Shown one piece after another: positions 24,040 through 36,281 of a stretch of 64,000 nt of DNA. The notes under the pieces were generated by a model, which saw only the letters and a list, made by a program, of their open reading frames with translations, made no database searches and had not been told where the DNA came from. The translations under genes and the position numbers were made by a program. The stretch's first letter is position 1, and every line of letters starts with the position of its first letter. The DNA is from Anaspis maculata (taxonomy: Eukaryota > Arthropoda > Insecta > Coleoptera > Scraptiidae), in the NCBI GenBank assembly GCA_949128115.1, contig OX421962.1:57577787-57641786 (forward strand), read 5' to 3'.

Positions 24040-24870
24040 TTAGAATTTAGACGGGCGTCGAACCGACAGGGGAAAAGCAGAGCAGCGCAGCTCGCAGCAC
24101 GTTTCGATTCGAGGGCACCACCACTGCAGTCAGTCACGACAACACGTGAACACCCCGGATAGTTCAAACGCCCGAGACGTAGGGATGACACGCTCTATGG
24201 TGGACAATGCGGAGCACCACATCCTCCACATGATGGTCCGATGGAACTGAATATTCTGTTCTGTTACCGTCGGCATATTCCTGGCGCGATATTGATCACA
24301 GAGAGCAGAGAGGAGCCGGGTTAGGAACGCAGGGCGCGTTAACTGTACGCCGGCCACGCTGCCCACACGGCCGGTCCGCTCTCCAGTCGCACCGACATGG
24401 CCAGAGCCACCGCAGCCAGCCAGCCTGCCCATTAATATAGGAAACCCCTCCGGATCGACGTGCTTTTTCGAAACGCTGACCTACATCGCCCAATGCTCGC
24501 TCCCTCGCTCCTTAGGCCAAACTCCTGCCTCTTTTCCGCAGGAATTCCAACAATCCCACACTCCTCTGCTGTATGTATGTGTCTGTACTGTGTCGCTCCA
24601 TTTAAAAGTTGAAACTGCTAGTTCTACGCAAGAAGTTGGAACATAAATCAAAAAGTATACGGCAGCGGCGCGGGCAAGTTCGCGGGCGGAGGCGCATTAA
24701 AAAGTCTCTCCTCCCAGCCAGCACCAGCAGCGTCGCGCTTTGGCGCCAAGTAGCAAGTGGCGCGGGTGCATCAGTTGCATCCTTGTCGCTTCGCTATCAC
24801 GTGGGATGGCAGGATTTGATTCATGCCCTTGGTCATGTCATAGTTTTGCATAGGTTCCCCACATGAAGTC
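24040..24870. promoter_or_regulatory. GC-rich island, candidate regulatory region
   Basis: Conspicuously GC- and CpG-rich within AT-rich intron, with CGGCAGCGGCGCGGGCAAG-like runs near 24661-24680. The open frames on both strands are compositional and match no recognised family. It could be an extra first exon or enhancer; no consensus donor joining it to Chip was found. Confidence 0.35.
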
Positions 24871-25666
24871 TCCGCGAAGTGGAAAATTTTCTGGTAGTAC
24901 AACAAACAACATTTATGGAAAGACTCTACCCCCCCTAGTCCAGGCATGACACTGGCTCATAAACACACAGAAAAACTTAAGCTTGACCTGAATAAGGATG
25001 TCTTCTCCAAAGAGTTCATTACCCAAAACGAAGTCCGCTTGTTTGCATGTTTTGCCAAAAATGACTTCTAGTTTAGTACAATAAGACGATTTTTATGCCA
25101 AAGTTGTTGAAACTATGGTTGAAACTAATTAGGGACTCGATTAAAAAATATAGTTAGCAATGTAGTGAAGTTATAAAGTTCACAGCCTGCCCTAATTCAT
25201 GATTTTAACGAACATACGGTATATAGAAATATATATCTTTTGTTTTTCTTGATGGCATCAAGCGGAGAGTTTTTAAAAATTAACGAGCAAGTGACTACAC
25301 AATAATGCATTTAGTGTTTTTATACGATATAGGTATGTTATGTAAGCATTAAATAATTATTCCTCACTGCAGACTGCAGATATACACATATGACATGCAT
25401 TTCTAAGGAGACTTCCTTAGAACTTGAACTTAAAGTTAATTTATCTACTTTGGGTTACTAATGGATTCATTATTTATTACATCGAAAACAGTGCTCTAAT
25501 GGAGAATATTATCAAACTGTTTTTCAACCAATAGAAACAATTTATTGTCAATAGAAGGTAGACGAACGTCAGTCTCCTACGTCTCCTTGCAAGCTCGTCG
25601 TGCCCCAAAACCAGTCGTGTGACAATACCATGTCTTATGAAACTCGTATAATAATATACAGGGGTA

Positions 25667-27572
25667 TTTTTATCGCATTTTCCATCTTAATGAAAATCGC
25701 TATTGCAGCCGCTTTGTCCGTCCGTTCCTCGAACTACCCGCAAACTAGACGCCCTAGCTTTCTGATTTTTTCGCTGTTACATAGCTGCCACCCCCAAAGC
25801 GTGGCTAGGCTAAATTGAACGTCTATATCGCGCCGCCAACATAGAGAAAACCGCCCCCGATCACCTTGAAATAACATGATGTTGCAATTTCTCCCAGACC
25901 TAATGCTCTGGTGTTCCCATTTTATGAATAATACATAGTTGCCACTTAAAAACGTAAACCCAGAAACATTCCATCTTCAATATGCGCCGCCGGCATAAAA
26001 AAATTGCTAAAAACCGCCCCCAATCACTTTGAAATGAAAAACATAAACCCGAAGACATAGTGATTAAATAGCTGACTAAAAATGGGAAAGGCTAGGCTAC
26101 TTTTGGTTAGTCGCCGCCCCCAGATTCCGCCCCCAAACGACAAAAAGGGCAACTTTCACAATTGTTACTGATTGAGGTGTTTTCACCAACATTTAGAAAC
26201 TGCCAACTCAAACTGTGCAACATTTGCTTAGCCGAACGTTGTCGCTCCCACACGCCGCGCCGCCCTTAAAGTAAGAGATAAATCTCGAGATGAATGAAAA
26301 ACATAAATCCGAGGACAAAGCGATCTAAGTCTCTCGCTATATGGATAGCTGAATAAAGATGGGAAAAGATAGGCTATACTTCTGATATGGCGCCGCCTCC
26401 AGCTTCCGCTCCCAAAAGAAAAAAAGTGCAACTTCTAACAATTTTCACTGATTTAGATGCTAATGGCACCTCAAACATTCAGAAACTTCCAACTTAAACT
26501 GTGCAAGAGTTTCTTTGCCAAACGCTGCCGCTCCCACACGCCGCCCCCAAAGTAAGAGATAAATGTAAAACGTGAACCTGAAGACATAGCATTCTAATTC
26601 TTTCGCTATATACACTATACAGGGGGTTCGGGTCTGGTTATTTTGAGGGATGATTCCCATCAAAAATGAAGCCGAAAGAACAAAAAACTCATGGTCCTAA
26701 AATGCTTCCTCAAAAAGATACAGGGTGTTGAAGTTGACTTTTTTAAATGGTTTTTTCACCGTAACTTTTGAACCGTTGGATCGATTTTAATCAAATTTGA
26801 ACCAAAGTTTAGTCAAATTAGTCTCCATTGAATAATAATACCTCAATTAATCAAAAATTTCTGGGGGCGTAGATAATAGGGAACTGTCCCCTATTTTTGC
26901 CCCTATTTTTATTTCATCTAATTATTTTTCAAAATTGTTGATATTTTCGGACTCTACGTTCAATTTATAAGGAAAAGCTATTCCTGCAAAATTGAAAAAA
27001 AAAAACAATTTGGGCCCTGGAAAGTGGCGATTTCGTGTTGTTTTCCAATTTTTTAAACCCAAAAATCTTGAAAATTAGGCCTCTAATTAAAATTTTGGAG
27101 GAGTAACTTCTTCTTCTAAATTGAACGTAGAATCCTAAACTATCAACAATCAAAAAATAATTAGGGGAGATAAAAATAAGGGCAAAAATAGGGGACAGTC
27201 TCCTATTATCTACGCCCCCAGAAATTTTTGATGAATTGTGGTATTACTATTCGATGGAGACTCAGTTAACTAAGCCTTGGTTCAAGTTTGATTAAAATCG
27301 GTTCAACGGTTCAGAAATTACGATGAAAAAACGATTTAAGAAAGTTAACTTTAACACCCTGTATCTTATGAGGAAGCATTTTAGGACCATGAGTTTTTTG
27401 TCCTTTCGGCTTTATTTTTGATGGGGAATCATCCCTCAAAAATTGTAATAACCAGCCCCGAACAACCAGTAGATAGCTGACTAAAAATGGTAAAAGATAG
27501 GCTACTTTTGATTAGTCCAGCTCTCGCTCTCAAACAAAAACAAGCGAATATGCCTCATGGGCATGAGGCTCA
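25667..27572 (-). mobile_element. GGCGGC-core repeat element with GTCC array (copy 1, interrupted)
   Basis: Minus-strand copy of the element at 45815-46868. It shows the terminal hairpin (ATGAAAATCGC / GATGGAAAATGCGA), a short (GTCC)n run near 25718, then tandem units of about 265 bases with GCCGCCCCCA and AAAAGTGCAACTTTC-like landmarks. It is interrupted at 26620-27469 by a TA-flanked element and resumes at 27472 with the expected ATAGCTGACTAAAAATGG. Confidence 0.75.
26620..27469. mobile_element. Palindromic Tc1/mariner-type element nested in a repeat
   Basis: Ends CAGGGGGTTCGGG and CCCCGAACAACCAG, flanked by TA (26618-26619 and 27470-27471). Inverted arms of about 400 bases share CTCATGGTCCTAAAATGC. 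Related unoccupied units of the host repeat (26330-26357) read CGCTATATGGATAGCTGA, showing the empty site. Confidence 0.85.
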
Positions 27573-28420
27573 GTAGCGCACTTCCTTTTTGGAGGATTAG
27601 TGAACGCAAGATGTTAAGTGATTAGGGTTCTACCGTCTTGGGCAAAAAATTGCAATATGGCGGCCAAAATATCGACAGAATCATGAAATTCGGCTTGAAA
27701 ATCAAAATGATCGTACTAGACAAGGGTAAGTTCCAAGTTTCATGAAAATCGTTCCACTAACAAGAGATTTCAATATGGCGGCCAAGATGGCGGCAGAATT
27801 ATGAAACTCAGCTTGAAAATAGGAATGATCGTACGAGACAAGCGTAACTCTCAAGTTTCATGAAAATCTTTCCACTTCCACTATCTTTCCCTATAAGAGA
27901 TTTCAATATGGCGGCCAAGATGATGGGGCAATCATAAAATTTGGCTTGAAAATAAGAATGATCATACTAGACAAAGGTGAGTTTCAAGTTTCATGACAAT
28001 CGTTCCACTAATAAGAAATTTCAATATGGCAGCCAAGATGGCGGCCGAATTATGAAAGCCAACCTGCCTATTTGGTCCTTGAGGACCTAAGCTATCCACC
28101 GGATAAAGTTCAATCTTCAACGGCTGTAGCTTTATTTCCCGAGGAGAAGTTCAACTTCATCGAAGTGCACAGGAGATCTCTGTTTTTTGAGAATAATGAT
28201 AACGATGTATGGATAACAAAAATAGTGCCCATTGGCCACCCTTGGAGACATCAGCTATTAATCGGAAAAAAGTTCCAAGACTCTTGTTTCAATTCTCGAG
28301 AAGGAGTACAGCGTCTTAATTTCTGCACGGACTCGGACAGACAGACAGACAGACAGACAGGCAGACAGACAAACCGGCCACATAAGCGTCATTCTGTTAC
28401 TTATATAAAAAAATGTGCTC
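27573..28420 (+). mobile_element. ATGGCGGC-core repeat element with GACA array (copy 1)
   Basis: Four tandem units of roughly 120 bases (about 27650, 27773, 27906 and 28022), each with CAATATGGCGGCCAAGATGG-like cores. They are followed by a unique-looking stretch, then (GACA)n at 28333-28370 and AAACCGGCCACATAAGC. The same order recurs at 53400-54061. The 152-codon frame across 28072-28530 matches no known protein. Confidence 0.7.
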
Positions 28421-28679
28421 CAACTGATTTCGACCTCCTGAACACGAATATCGGGTTCACTTTTGAATTGGAACATTTCTTTTTTATCGAAAAACCGAAA
28501 AAAATGGTAGCCTTGTCACATGATTTTTAGTGATACCTACCTACTTTTTTTTTGTTATTGAGCGAACATGTTTCGTAATTTGAGTGCCATTATCCTTCAG
28601 GTACCTAGTATTGGCTATTTCAAAATGTTCAATTACTATTTCGGCACGTCTGATTTTAAATTTGTAGGGTCGTGTAATA

Positions 28680-29494
28680 TGCGCCGAGCCGTGGCTTTGC
28701 GGCCGTTTTCAAAAATCGATAACAATTGACCTAACGGTCGGATCGAAGTGGGGTTTTTGTCAAAAGAAAGTTCAAATTGTTCTCTAAATATAATGCCGTA
28801 CATGCAGTGATGTATTTCATTAAGAAATTGTAGTTGCCTGCATATCGCAACTTTCTACATCTTACCGCGAATGCCAGCACTTGATCGGCGAAGCCGCCCT
28901 ACACCAAAATGTAATTTTTGTAATTGTTCATGATTATTTCGGCAACATTTTTCTTGATTCGCGTACCAAGGCCATGAGCTACCCATTCGAGTTGAAATAT
29001 TTTCTGTATTGAATTTCGTTTTGTTCGGAGGAAAGGATATCAAGCACCAGCAAGCAACGAATAAATCATTTGCGGCCGAGCCGTAGTTTCGGAGTCATGT
29101 TCAAAAATTAATAACGACTAATCGGCACCTCGCACCGATGTGAAATTTTCATTAAAATAAAGTTCAAATCATCCTCTAAATATAACTCCGCATATGTATT
29201 ATGGTAAAATGATAAGATCGGGTACTTCCTCGCATGTGATAACTTTCGAGATCAGGCCGGCTTCTGAAATGCAGCATTCAACGGCGATGCCGCGTCACAC
29301 TAAATTGTTATTATTGTCATTGTTTATTATTATTTCGTCAAGATTTTTCTTGGTTCGGGATACAAGGTCATGAGCTACCCAATGGAGTAAAATTTTTTCG
29401 CAAAAACCTTTTCGTCTAGGACTAGATGCGGGGACGGACGGACGGACGGACAAAGCGAGGACAAAAGCGCCTTCCCGTTTGGAGAAGTGCGCTA
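28680..29494 (+). mobile_element. Element with two 390-bp tandem units and GGAC array
   Basis: Two imperfect direct units begin GCCGAGCCGTGGCTTT (about 28685) and GCCGAGCCGTAGTTTC (about 29075), both containing AAAGTTCAAAT-TCTCTAAATATAA and GGCCATGAGCTACCCA-like words. They are followed by (GGAC)n at 29434-29452, a hairpin (GCGCCTTC ... GAAGTGCGC) and CTAA. Confidence 0.7.
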
Positions 29495-29936
29495 AAAATG
29501 CAACTTTCAACGATTTCCACTGATTTGGATGCTGATGTTATATAAGTTACAAGATGCTGCTATACCCCTGTTGATAAGTTTCTTACTTTGCCTGTCAGAA
29601 GCGAATCAAATTGTGATATTACAAAAAAAAAACACCCTTTACTATTATCTACTTTATCTAATCCTATTGAATAATGCACGCATTATCACGCGCATACATG
29701 CCTGCATTTTTTCAATAAAACTGAATAAAGCATAGTATTCTACTCGCGGGTAATGGCTATTACTCATTCGGATGCCTTACGACACTCGCCAAGGCTCGTG
29801 TCGGCAAACTGCATCCTCTTGAGTAAGAAGCAATCATTACCCGCTTGTTGAATAATATACTATTATAAATCAGTTCCGCTTCAACCTATTGTTTCGAGTC
29901 TTTCGAGGATGCACTAGGTCGAACATTAAATAAACT

Positions 29937-30648
29937 GCTTGACAATGAAAGTGCACCACCTGAAAATTAGGTGCGTTTTCGAATTGAGATATGTAGCTTG
30001 AAAAATATTGTGCCCATTTTGGAAATTCTGACATTCGTGTACAGAGCGTTTCTTTAGCTATCGAATGCTGGTTAAAAATTAAGTTTCAGTGATACAGTTT
30101 GTTACATACAGGGTGTCAAAGAAGAGCGTGCAAATATTGCCAAAGTTATGCAGCATACAAATTTTGAAAAAAAAAAACTGTTTGCAGCTTCATTTTAAAC
30201 CAACATTCGATAGCTGAGGGAACGCTCTGTTCTCACATGTCAGAATATCCAAAATCCGTCAAAGCCAAATATTTTTCGAGTTAACATATTCTCGAGGCTC
30301 GAGCATATTCTTTTCAAATCTGGAGGAGCACATTTCATAAAATTTAGCACAACTTTTTGAAAAAACAAATACATTTCAAAATTTAAAAACCGTTTCGGCA
30401 TTATAATACAACCTATCAAAAAACAGATGACAGAAAAAAGCTAAAACTTTTTTCAACACCTTACTTGGCACCCTGTATGTGACAAACTGTTTTACTGAAA
30501 CTCAATTTTGAACCAGCATTCGATAGCTAAAAAAACGCTCTGTCCTAACATACCAGAATTTCCTAAATCTGTCAAATATTTTTCAAGCTATCTCAATTTG
30601 AAAGCGCACCTGATTTTCAGGTGGTGCACTTTCACTGTCAAGCAGTTT
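29937..30648. mobile_element. Palindromic element with nested MITE
   Basis: Arms of about 170 bases (29937-30106 and 30478-30648) are inverted, sharing AGTGCACCACCTGAAAAT and CATTCGATAGCTA. The centre is occupied by the TA-flanked element 30109-30475, which carries a further degraded copy of the arm sequence. Confidence 0.8.
30109..30475. mobile_element. Tc1/mariner-type MITE in palindrome centre
   Basis: Ends CAGGGTGTCAAAG and CTTGGCACCCTG, flanked by TA (30107-30108 and 30476-30477). It is 367 bp with no transposase. Confidence 0.75.
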
Positions 30649-31209
30649 AGATTATTATCGTTATAGATTAATTCATGCCTTGAAAACCTCATGTGGAATT
30701 GAAAATCAGCATTATCTCTTCCAAAATAAAAAAATTCGATCTTGAAACTATAAAAAATCATCCAGCAAAAACCAAAAATCACAGGCCAGAAAGAGAGATG
30801 TTCAAATTTGCTTGTTTTTGTTTAGTTATTTTCAAGTTATTTGTGTGCTTTGTCATGCCACAGCGACTACAATACTGGTTTATCGTTCCCATTGGAATAA
30901 TTGAATGAGTAAACAAGCAAAATCGCAATACGTATATACTTGGACAGCAGCTAAAGAACAGCTTTCGCGGGTTATTAAAATAATGGAAAAACACCAAAAT
31001 GAAGACCAGAACAAGCCGCCTAAAATAAAAACAGTATGATTGTGCTAGATCTCGATGCTTATTTGACAGTTGAAAAATAACCTTTTTTTTCAATAGAAGC
31101 TAAATTGTTAAGGAGTTTTTGAATAAATAATAAATTAAATTCAACAAATAAATGATCATTAATATTTCAAGTTTTTCCACAAAACCGAAAAGAGCCCGAT
31201 TTCACAATA

Positions 31210-31740
31210 TTCTGTGTGTACTTCAAGATATGGAAGCGTGTCGCGCAAAGGCACAATAAAGGAAGAAGACGAACAGCGACAAGAGAAGGAGGCAGGGGCA
31301 GACCCCCCCCAAACCAGTTCCTCGTCGTTTCCCAACGTCGCGAGCTTTGAAGAGAACCTACGTTTGAAACGGCAACTTCAAGGCGTCTTTATTTACTGCT
31401 TTTCCATTGTACATTCACTAACAAATGTAACAAATCCAAAAGCGCGCCTCGTTCGATCGACGTAAAGTGAAGACAATTCGAAGCAGCTCTTCCGATTACG
31501 TTGGACCCGGGACCCGGGCCGCACCGGATGTTCCGCATGAAATTTTCAATATCGAATCAAAACTACCGTAGCAGAAGCGCCCACACTTCCTGGGCACGCT
31601 TCTGGGCTTCTGCACCTTGACGAAGAACTTGGCATCACCATCTTTGGCAAAGACCAAGAGCGCTGAAACTGATGTACTTAAATAAAAACTGAATTGGTTA
31701 ATTACGTACATTTAATGGCACTACGTGCTGCATTCTGTCC
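31210..31740. promoter_or_regulatory. GC-rich island, candidate regulatory region
   Basis: Contains a run of eight C (31308-31315), a GGGACCCGGGCCG stretch (about 31507) and a short open minus-strand segment (31555-31660) preceded by TTTCAG. The segment's translation is basic, but no family is recognised. CA-rich microsatellite follows at 31940-31980. Confidence 0.25.
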
Positions 31741-32597
31741 ATGTGGAAGTACCACCACACCTATAGAGGATCAATCTCGGTGTGGTGAGCAATGAAGAGA
31801 CGAATTGTGGCAAAAAAGCTGCCAAAGAAGGCGTACATGTCGTGAGAATGCACTCTGAATAATTCAGTTGTTTTTGGTAAAAAAAAAACTCCCAAGTCGG
31901 TCCATTGTAGAGGACTCGTGCTAGCGAATGAAATCTCTTCTCTCGCGTATACACATCCATATACACACACATACACATTACTTGCTATACAAATGTCCCA
32001 TTCACTTTCCAAAGCTCGCGCGCTCTACGTTCTCCCCATTTAAACGGACGATTAAGACGTCAAATATCTTAATTGTATCAGCTGTTGCCACGTCACATTG
32101 CATAACGGCAATATTAAACGCCTCCTTCTCGGCTAGTGAGAGTCTAATTATCTAATTAGGCTTATACAGGAGGAGGATTGGTGCGGTGTGGATGCCTACC
32201 GATGAATCGAATTAATTCTCGCACTTTCATTTCGTAGACCAGGGCAGAGCACAGAGAAGAGGTTCTTGGCCAAGATTGGTTATATGGTGGTGCTTTCTGC
32301 TATTCCATCCATATCATCAAGATCATCTATTTTTCCCGGCGCGTTTTGAGTTCACCTGTACTTTCACATTACCGTTGCCATGGTGACGGGAGAACACCAC
32401 CTTTTTGATCTGTTTTTACGACAGAAACGACGACGAGGACGACGGTTTCTGTTCCAGCAGCACGTGGCGTGAGGCAAATGCGTGGCTGTGACGTTCCGCG
32501 TAGGCAAAAAATATGAGAATACGTAGTTAATGCATGCATAGGTACAGGGCGCTCCAGGTTAGGTTCCCAAATTCTACACGTCAATCCATAATGGAGT

Positions 32598-33020
32598 TGT
32601 AAAATTACCGGTAATTTATTTTTCGGTAAAACGACCCGAAATATTACCGGGAATAATCAACAGTAATAATATCACAAGTGCTGAAATTTTCACGATAATT
32701 TTGGCCTAGCGATAGTGAGTGCTGATTGTAGCGATAAATGCCCGACTCCGTAGGAGGAGGGCATATCTAGGACAACCAGCCCGAGGGAGACGCCTGGCCA
32801 AAATTATTTGAGAAAATCTCGAGCACGAGTGATATTTTGAAGATTATTGCAAAAAAGAAGTCTGAAGTGACAGCTGTCAGATTTTGTTGTTAACCTCAAT
32901 TTTATTCCGTTGCCATTGACAGTGGGATTTAGATAAGTGAATATTATCCTTGTAGGTCTAATAATCAAGGGCGTTGTGTGTAGTAATCACCCAAATGTCA
33001 CCGGTAATATTATCAAATTT
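32598..33020. repeat. Structured inverted repeat with stacked hairpins
   Basis: ATTACCGG-containing sequence near both edges encloses inverted arms (about 32668-32710 and 32793-32838) sharing GATAATTTTGGCC-like sequence. At the centre is ATGCCC-GA-CTCC-GTA-GGAG-GA-GGGCAT, a hairpin with a symmetric GA/GA internal loop. It looks like a foldback-type non-autonomous element. Confidence 0.5.
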
Positions 33021-33298
33021 CGCGATTGCGTTAAAGCTATATAACTTTTGGCAAAATCGCTGCTGAAAAGAAATGAAGTGTCGGAAATATATAGAAAAAC
33101 AATGTTAAAAAAAAACTGAAAAACTTTTATTTTTGAAGATATGGAGAGTCGAAAGGAGGTCCTTCGAGTCCTTTCAGTTTCGTTATTCAAAAACGTTTGA
33201 ACGGCAGAATAATGCATATAAAATATCAACCACTGCATATGTACTGAATATTGGTTTTCTATGCAGAGTGAGTCAGAAATCTCGAAATTTATTATTTA

Positions 33299-34057
33299 AA
33301 AGGTGTTTTTTTTTTAAGTTGAACGGTTATAAACTTCAATAAAAATTTAACTAGCCAAAGAAATTTATTCAAAGTATGTTGTGGGCAAAGAGCAAACATT
33401 CAAGATTTTATATTGAAACTTATATTAATTTGTTTTAAAGATTTTTATACAATAAATGACCCTCACGTCTTTGAATGCTAATTTCCGCCCGCTGCAATAA
33501 ATCTTGCATTGCACGGCGACACATTTCAGCGGGAATCTTGGCAATGGCCAGTCAAATTCAATTTTCAAGGTCATCCAAATCTTGCAGAGGATTCATGAAG
33601 ACTTTGAATCTCAGGAATCCCTATAAAAAGTAATCCAAAATGTTCAAATCTGGAGAGCGCGCTGGATAAGCAACGTCTCCATTTTGCGAAACGAGTCGAT
33701 TTGGAAACATTTCTCTCAATAGATTCATGCTCACGTTGGCTGTATGAGGCCTTGCTCCATCCTGTTGGAACCACATACCGTCAGGAAGCTGCAGCTGATT
33801 CATAGCATCACCTAAAAAAGTCTGGAGCAGCATCACGGTGGAATTCTCTACGAAAATCTCGTTGAGCTCGCGTTACAGAACCACTTCTTATAAACAGCTG
33901 TACTATTCTCACGCGATCATCAATGGGCCAGCGCTCCATATCGTACAAAACTTGGAACTTATGGCTACAAAATGATGTGACATATGAAGCTGTTTGACAT
34001 CTAGGATCATCATAGAAATGAATCAAAACCGCTCAACTTTGAAAAAAAAACACCCTT
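33299..34057 (-). pseudogene. Internally deleted mariner-like transposase element
   Basis: TA-flanked element (33297-33298 and 34058-34059) with ends AAAGGTGTTTTTTTTTT and, inverted, AAGGGTGTTTTTTTTTC. On the minus strand, the N-terminal helix-turn-helix part (about 33840-33935, MERWPIDDRVRIVQLFIRSG) is a DUF4817-type domain common in insect transposases. It is joined across a large deletion to the catalytic region (33621-33836) with WFQQDGARPHTA and ARSPDLNILDYF. The first catalytic Asp region is missing and the C-terminus is frameshifted after DYFL, so it is inactive. Full-length relatives would be roughly twice as long. Confidence 0.88.
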
Positions 34058-34135
34058 TATTTGAAAATGTTTTCAAACCATTTCTTGCGGGACCAACCAA
34101 ATAGTTTGGAAACATTGCCTCAACCAATGTCGAGC

Positions 34136-34436
34136 AGAAGTAAGAGGGTTAGTACCCCCCCCCCCCCATAGCCACGGCACTGCGTCATACTGTCAGATCT
34201 TTTTTAGAGAAATCACTGGGGATGTGTTTCTTAACCACATGTGCAAAATTTGAGCGGAATCGGTCAAGGACTGTTCAAAAGTTATCAAGAAAAAAAAACA
34301 ATTTTTTTCTGCAACTTTGAAGGCCTGTAATTTTTTCAATATGCATTTTAGATATTTTCTTTTTGGAGTTAGTCGACTTCTTTCCTCATCCTCTATTAGC
34401 CTGTAAAGTTTGTCGACTAAAACCTGGACCATCCTG
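34136..34436. mobile_element. Half copy of the 19413-20671 palindromic element
   Basis: Matches the right arm of that element from GTAAGAGGGT to the CATCCTG end next to TA. It includes a run of C (34157-34168). The left arm is missing, next to the mariner relic. Confidence 0.8.
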
Positions 34437-34625
34437 TATAGTCGACAATCAATTGATATAAGATGGTACCTTGTAGTCAAAAAATTACTCCATCAAACAT
34501 CACAGTAATTCCCAAAATCGGGCAAAATTTCGGGGCGGTACAGTTCAATTTTGGCTTTGTTTAGAATGGTTCGAAAGACCACTGTTTGACCCTTCCCAAC
34601 TTCAAAAATAGAAGCCAAAGAATTT

Positions 34626-35322
34626 TTGAAGTGAAACTTCTATTCTCGCGCCTAGATCACAACACACCACTAACGCAGAACCACACATGGGAGTGAAATT
34701 GCTTCATAGCATCAGTGGTTGTAGCGAACGCCTGTAACGATGTGCTGTAACGTTGTCTTGTCTGACCTTGGGGTGACCAGCGTCGTCCCAGGAAATGAAA
34801 GAATAAGCTGTTGCAGCGTTCGCCGCGTTCGGTTCTATTTTTTACTAATCGCCGACACTGGACTGCTTTTCGTGTTGTCGTACTGTTGGCCCGACAAGAA
34901 TGACTCTTGGCTTGAATAGATTCGAGCGGATGTGATTTATTATAGGGATAGGGAGGTATATTCAGGGCCGGGCCTAGCAGGCGTGCAGTGCGTTCCGGCG
35001 CGCAAGCAAGTACGGCAGGCGGCAAGTCATAGGGGCGGTAATATAATAATTAAGTTGAATTTCGAAGGATTCTTTTCATTCCCGCATTTGGTGGGGCTCT
35101 CCACTGCCGAGCGCAGCGAGAAAAGAAATAAAAGAAGTCTAATCGTGAAAAAATCATGTCGAAAGTACTCTGCCCTTTGAGTGACTAATAATAATAATAA
35201 GATTGATAATAAGGAAAACAAGATGATACAAACCGTGAGGGAGCGGAGCGGGAATACGAAAAGAACACTTCTTCGAACGTTGTTTGCTGATTGATCCATA
35301 TGTATAGAAGTTTCACTTCTTC
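34626..35322. mobile_element. Candidate element with self-palindromic ends
   Basis: Begins GAAGTGAAACTTCTAT and ends ATAGAAGTTTCACTTC. The inside is more GC-rich than the surroundings and holds a 122-codon minus-strand frame (34657-35025) of unrecognised, Arg/Ser-rich product. No target duplication is obvious, so the class is uncertain. Confidence 0.45.
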
Positions 35323-35362
35323 CGAGGGTGACTATGGTTACGCACTCACGTTTTTTTCTATA

Positions 35363-36281
35363 CAGGGTGTCCGTTTTTCGAGGCTAAGCATGGGTACCTC
35401 GCTTATCTTGAGAGATACAAAGTCGGTTAAATTAGGAAAAAGTTGCGCATTTTCAGGACGATCAATAATCCAAAAAGAAATTTGACGTATCGATTTTCGT
35501 TTTTGGGATATCGTGAAAAAACAGGAATTTGAATTTTTGTTTTTATTTTTTATTCAAAAAACGGTTGAAGGTGGCCTTGTCTAATCTAGACATTGTCAGT
35601 GCACTTTTTCAAGGGGAATCCAAAGCTGCCAAAATCTTTATTCTAGCTTTTAAAGCAACCGAGATACGACATTCAACTTTTTTCTCTAATGGGCGCCATA
35701 GTGGATTTTGATATTTTTGAATACGGTATCCTTTTCTGGTTAGGACGATGTGCCACATGTCATTGTTGAATAAATGTTTGACATTTACGTTTCTTTTATT
35801 GTCGGGGCTGTTTTTGTTTCCAAAGCACTCTTTGAAAAATAAAAAATAAATTTTTTGCTCTAAAGCATGAATTTAACAGTGGCATGTGACACATCGTTGT
35901 AACCAGAGAATAAAATTGTATTAAAAATGTCAAAATCCAATATGGCGCCCATAAGAGAAAAAAAAGTTGAATGTCATATCTCGGTTGTTTGGAAAGTTAG
36001 AATGAAGATTTTGGCAACATTGAATTCCCCTTGAAAAAGTGCCTTCACAATGTCTTAATTAGAAAAGGCTACCTTCAACCGTTTTAAAAATAAAAAATAG
36101 AAACAAAAATTACAAATTTCTGTTTTTTCTCGATATCTCGAAAACTAAAACTGACAAGTCAAATATCTTTTTGGATCATTGATCGTCATGAAAATTGGCA
36201 ACTTTTTTCTAATTTAACCGACTCTGTATCTCTGAAGATAAGCGAGATACCCATGCTTAGCTTCGAAAAACGGACACCCTG
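35363..36281. mobile_element. Palindromic MITE family Y, copy 1
   Basis: Ends CAGGGTGTCCGTTTTTCGAG and its inverse, flanked by TA (35361-35362 and 36282-36283). Arms of about 400 bases share GAGATACAAAGTCGG and CAACCGAGATACGACATTC. A second full copy is at 60548-61469 and a half copy at 40455-40865. Confidence 0.9.

Noticed and set aside
31496..31711. Minus-strand segment preceded by TTTCAG, basic translation suggesting a ribosomal protein pseudogene
   Set aside because: No ribosomal protein could be matched by eye in any frame and no donor follows.
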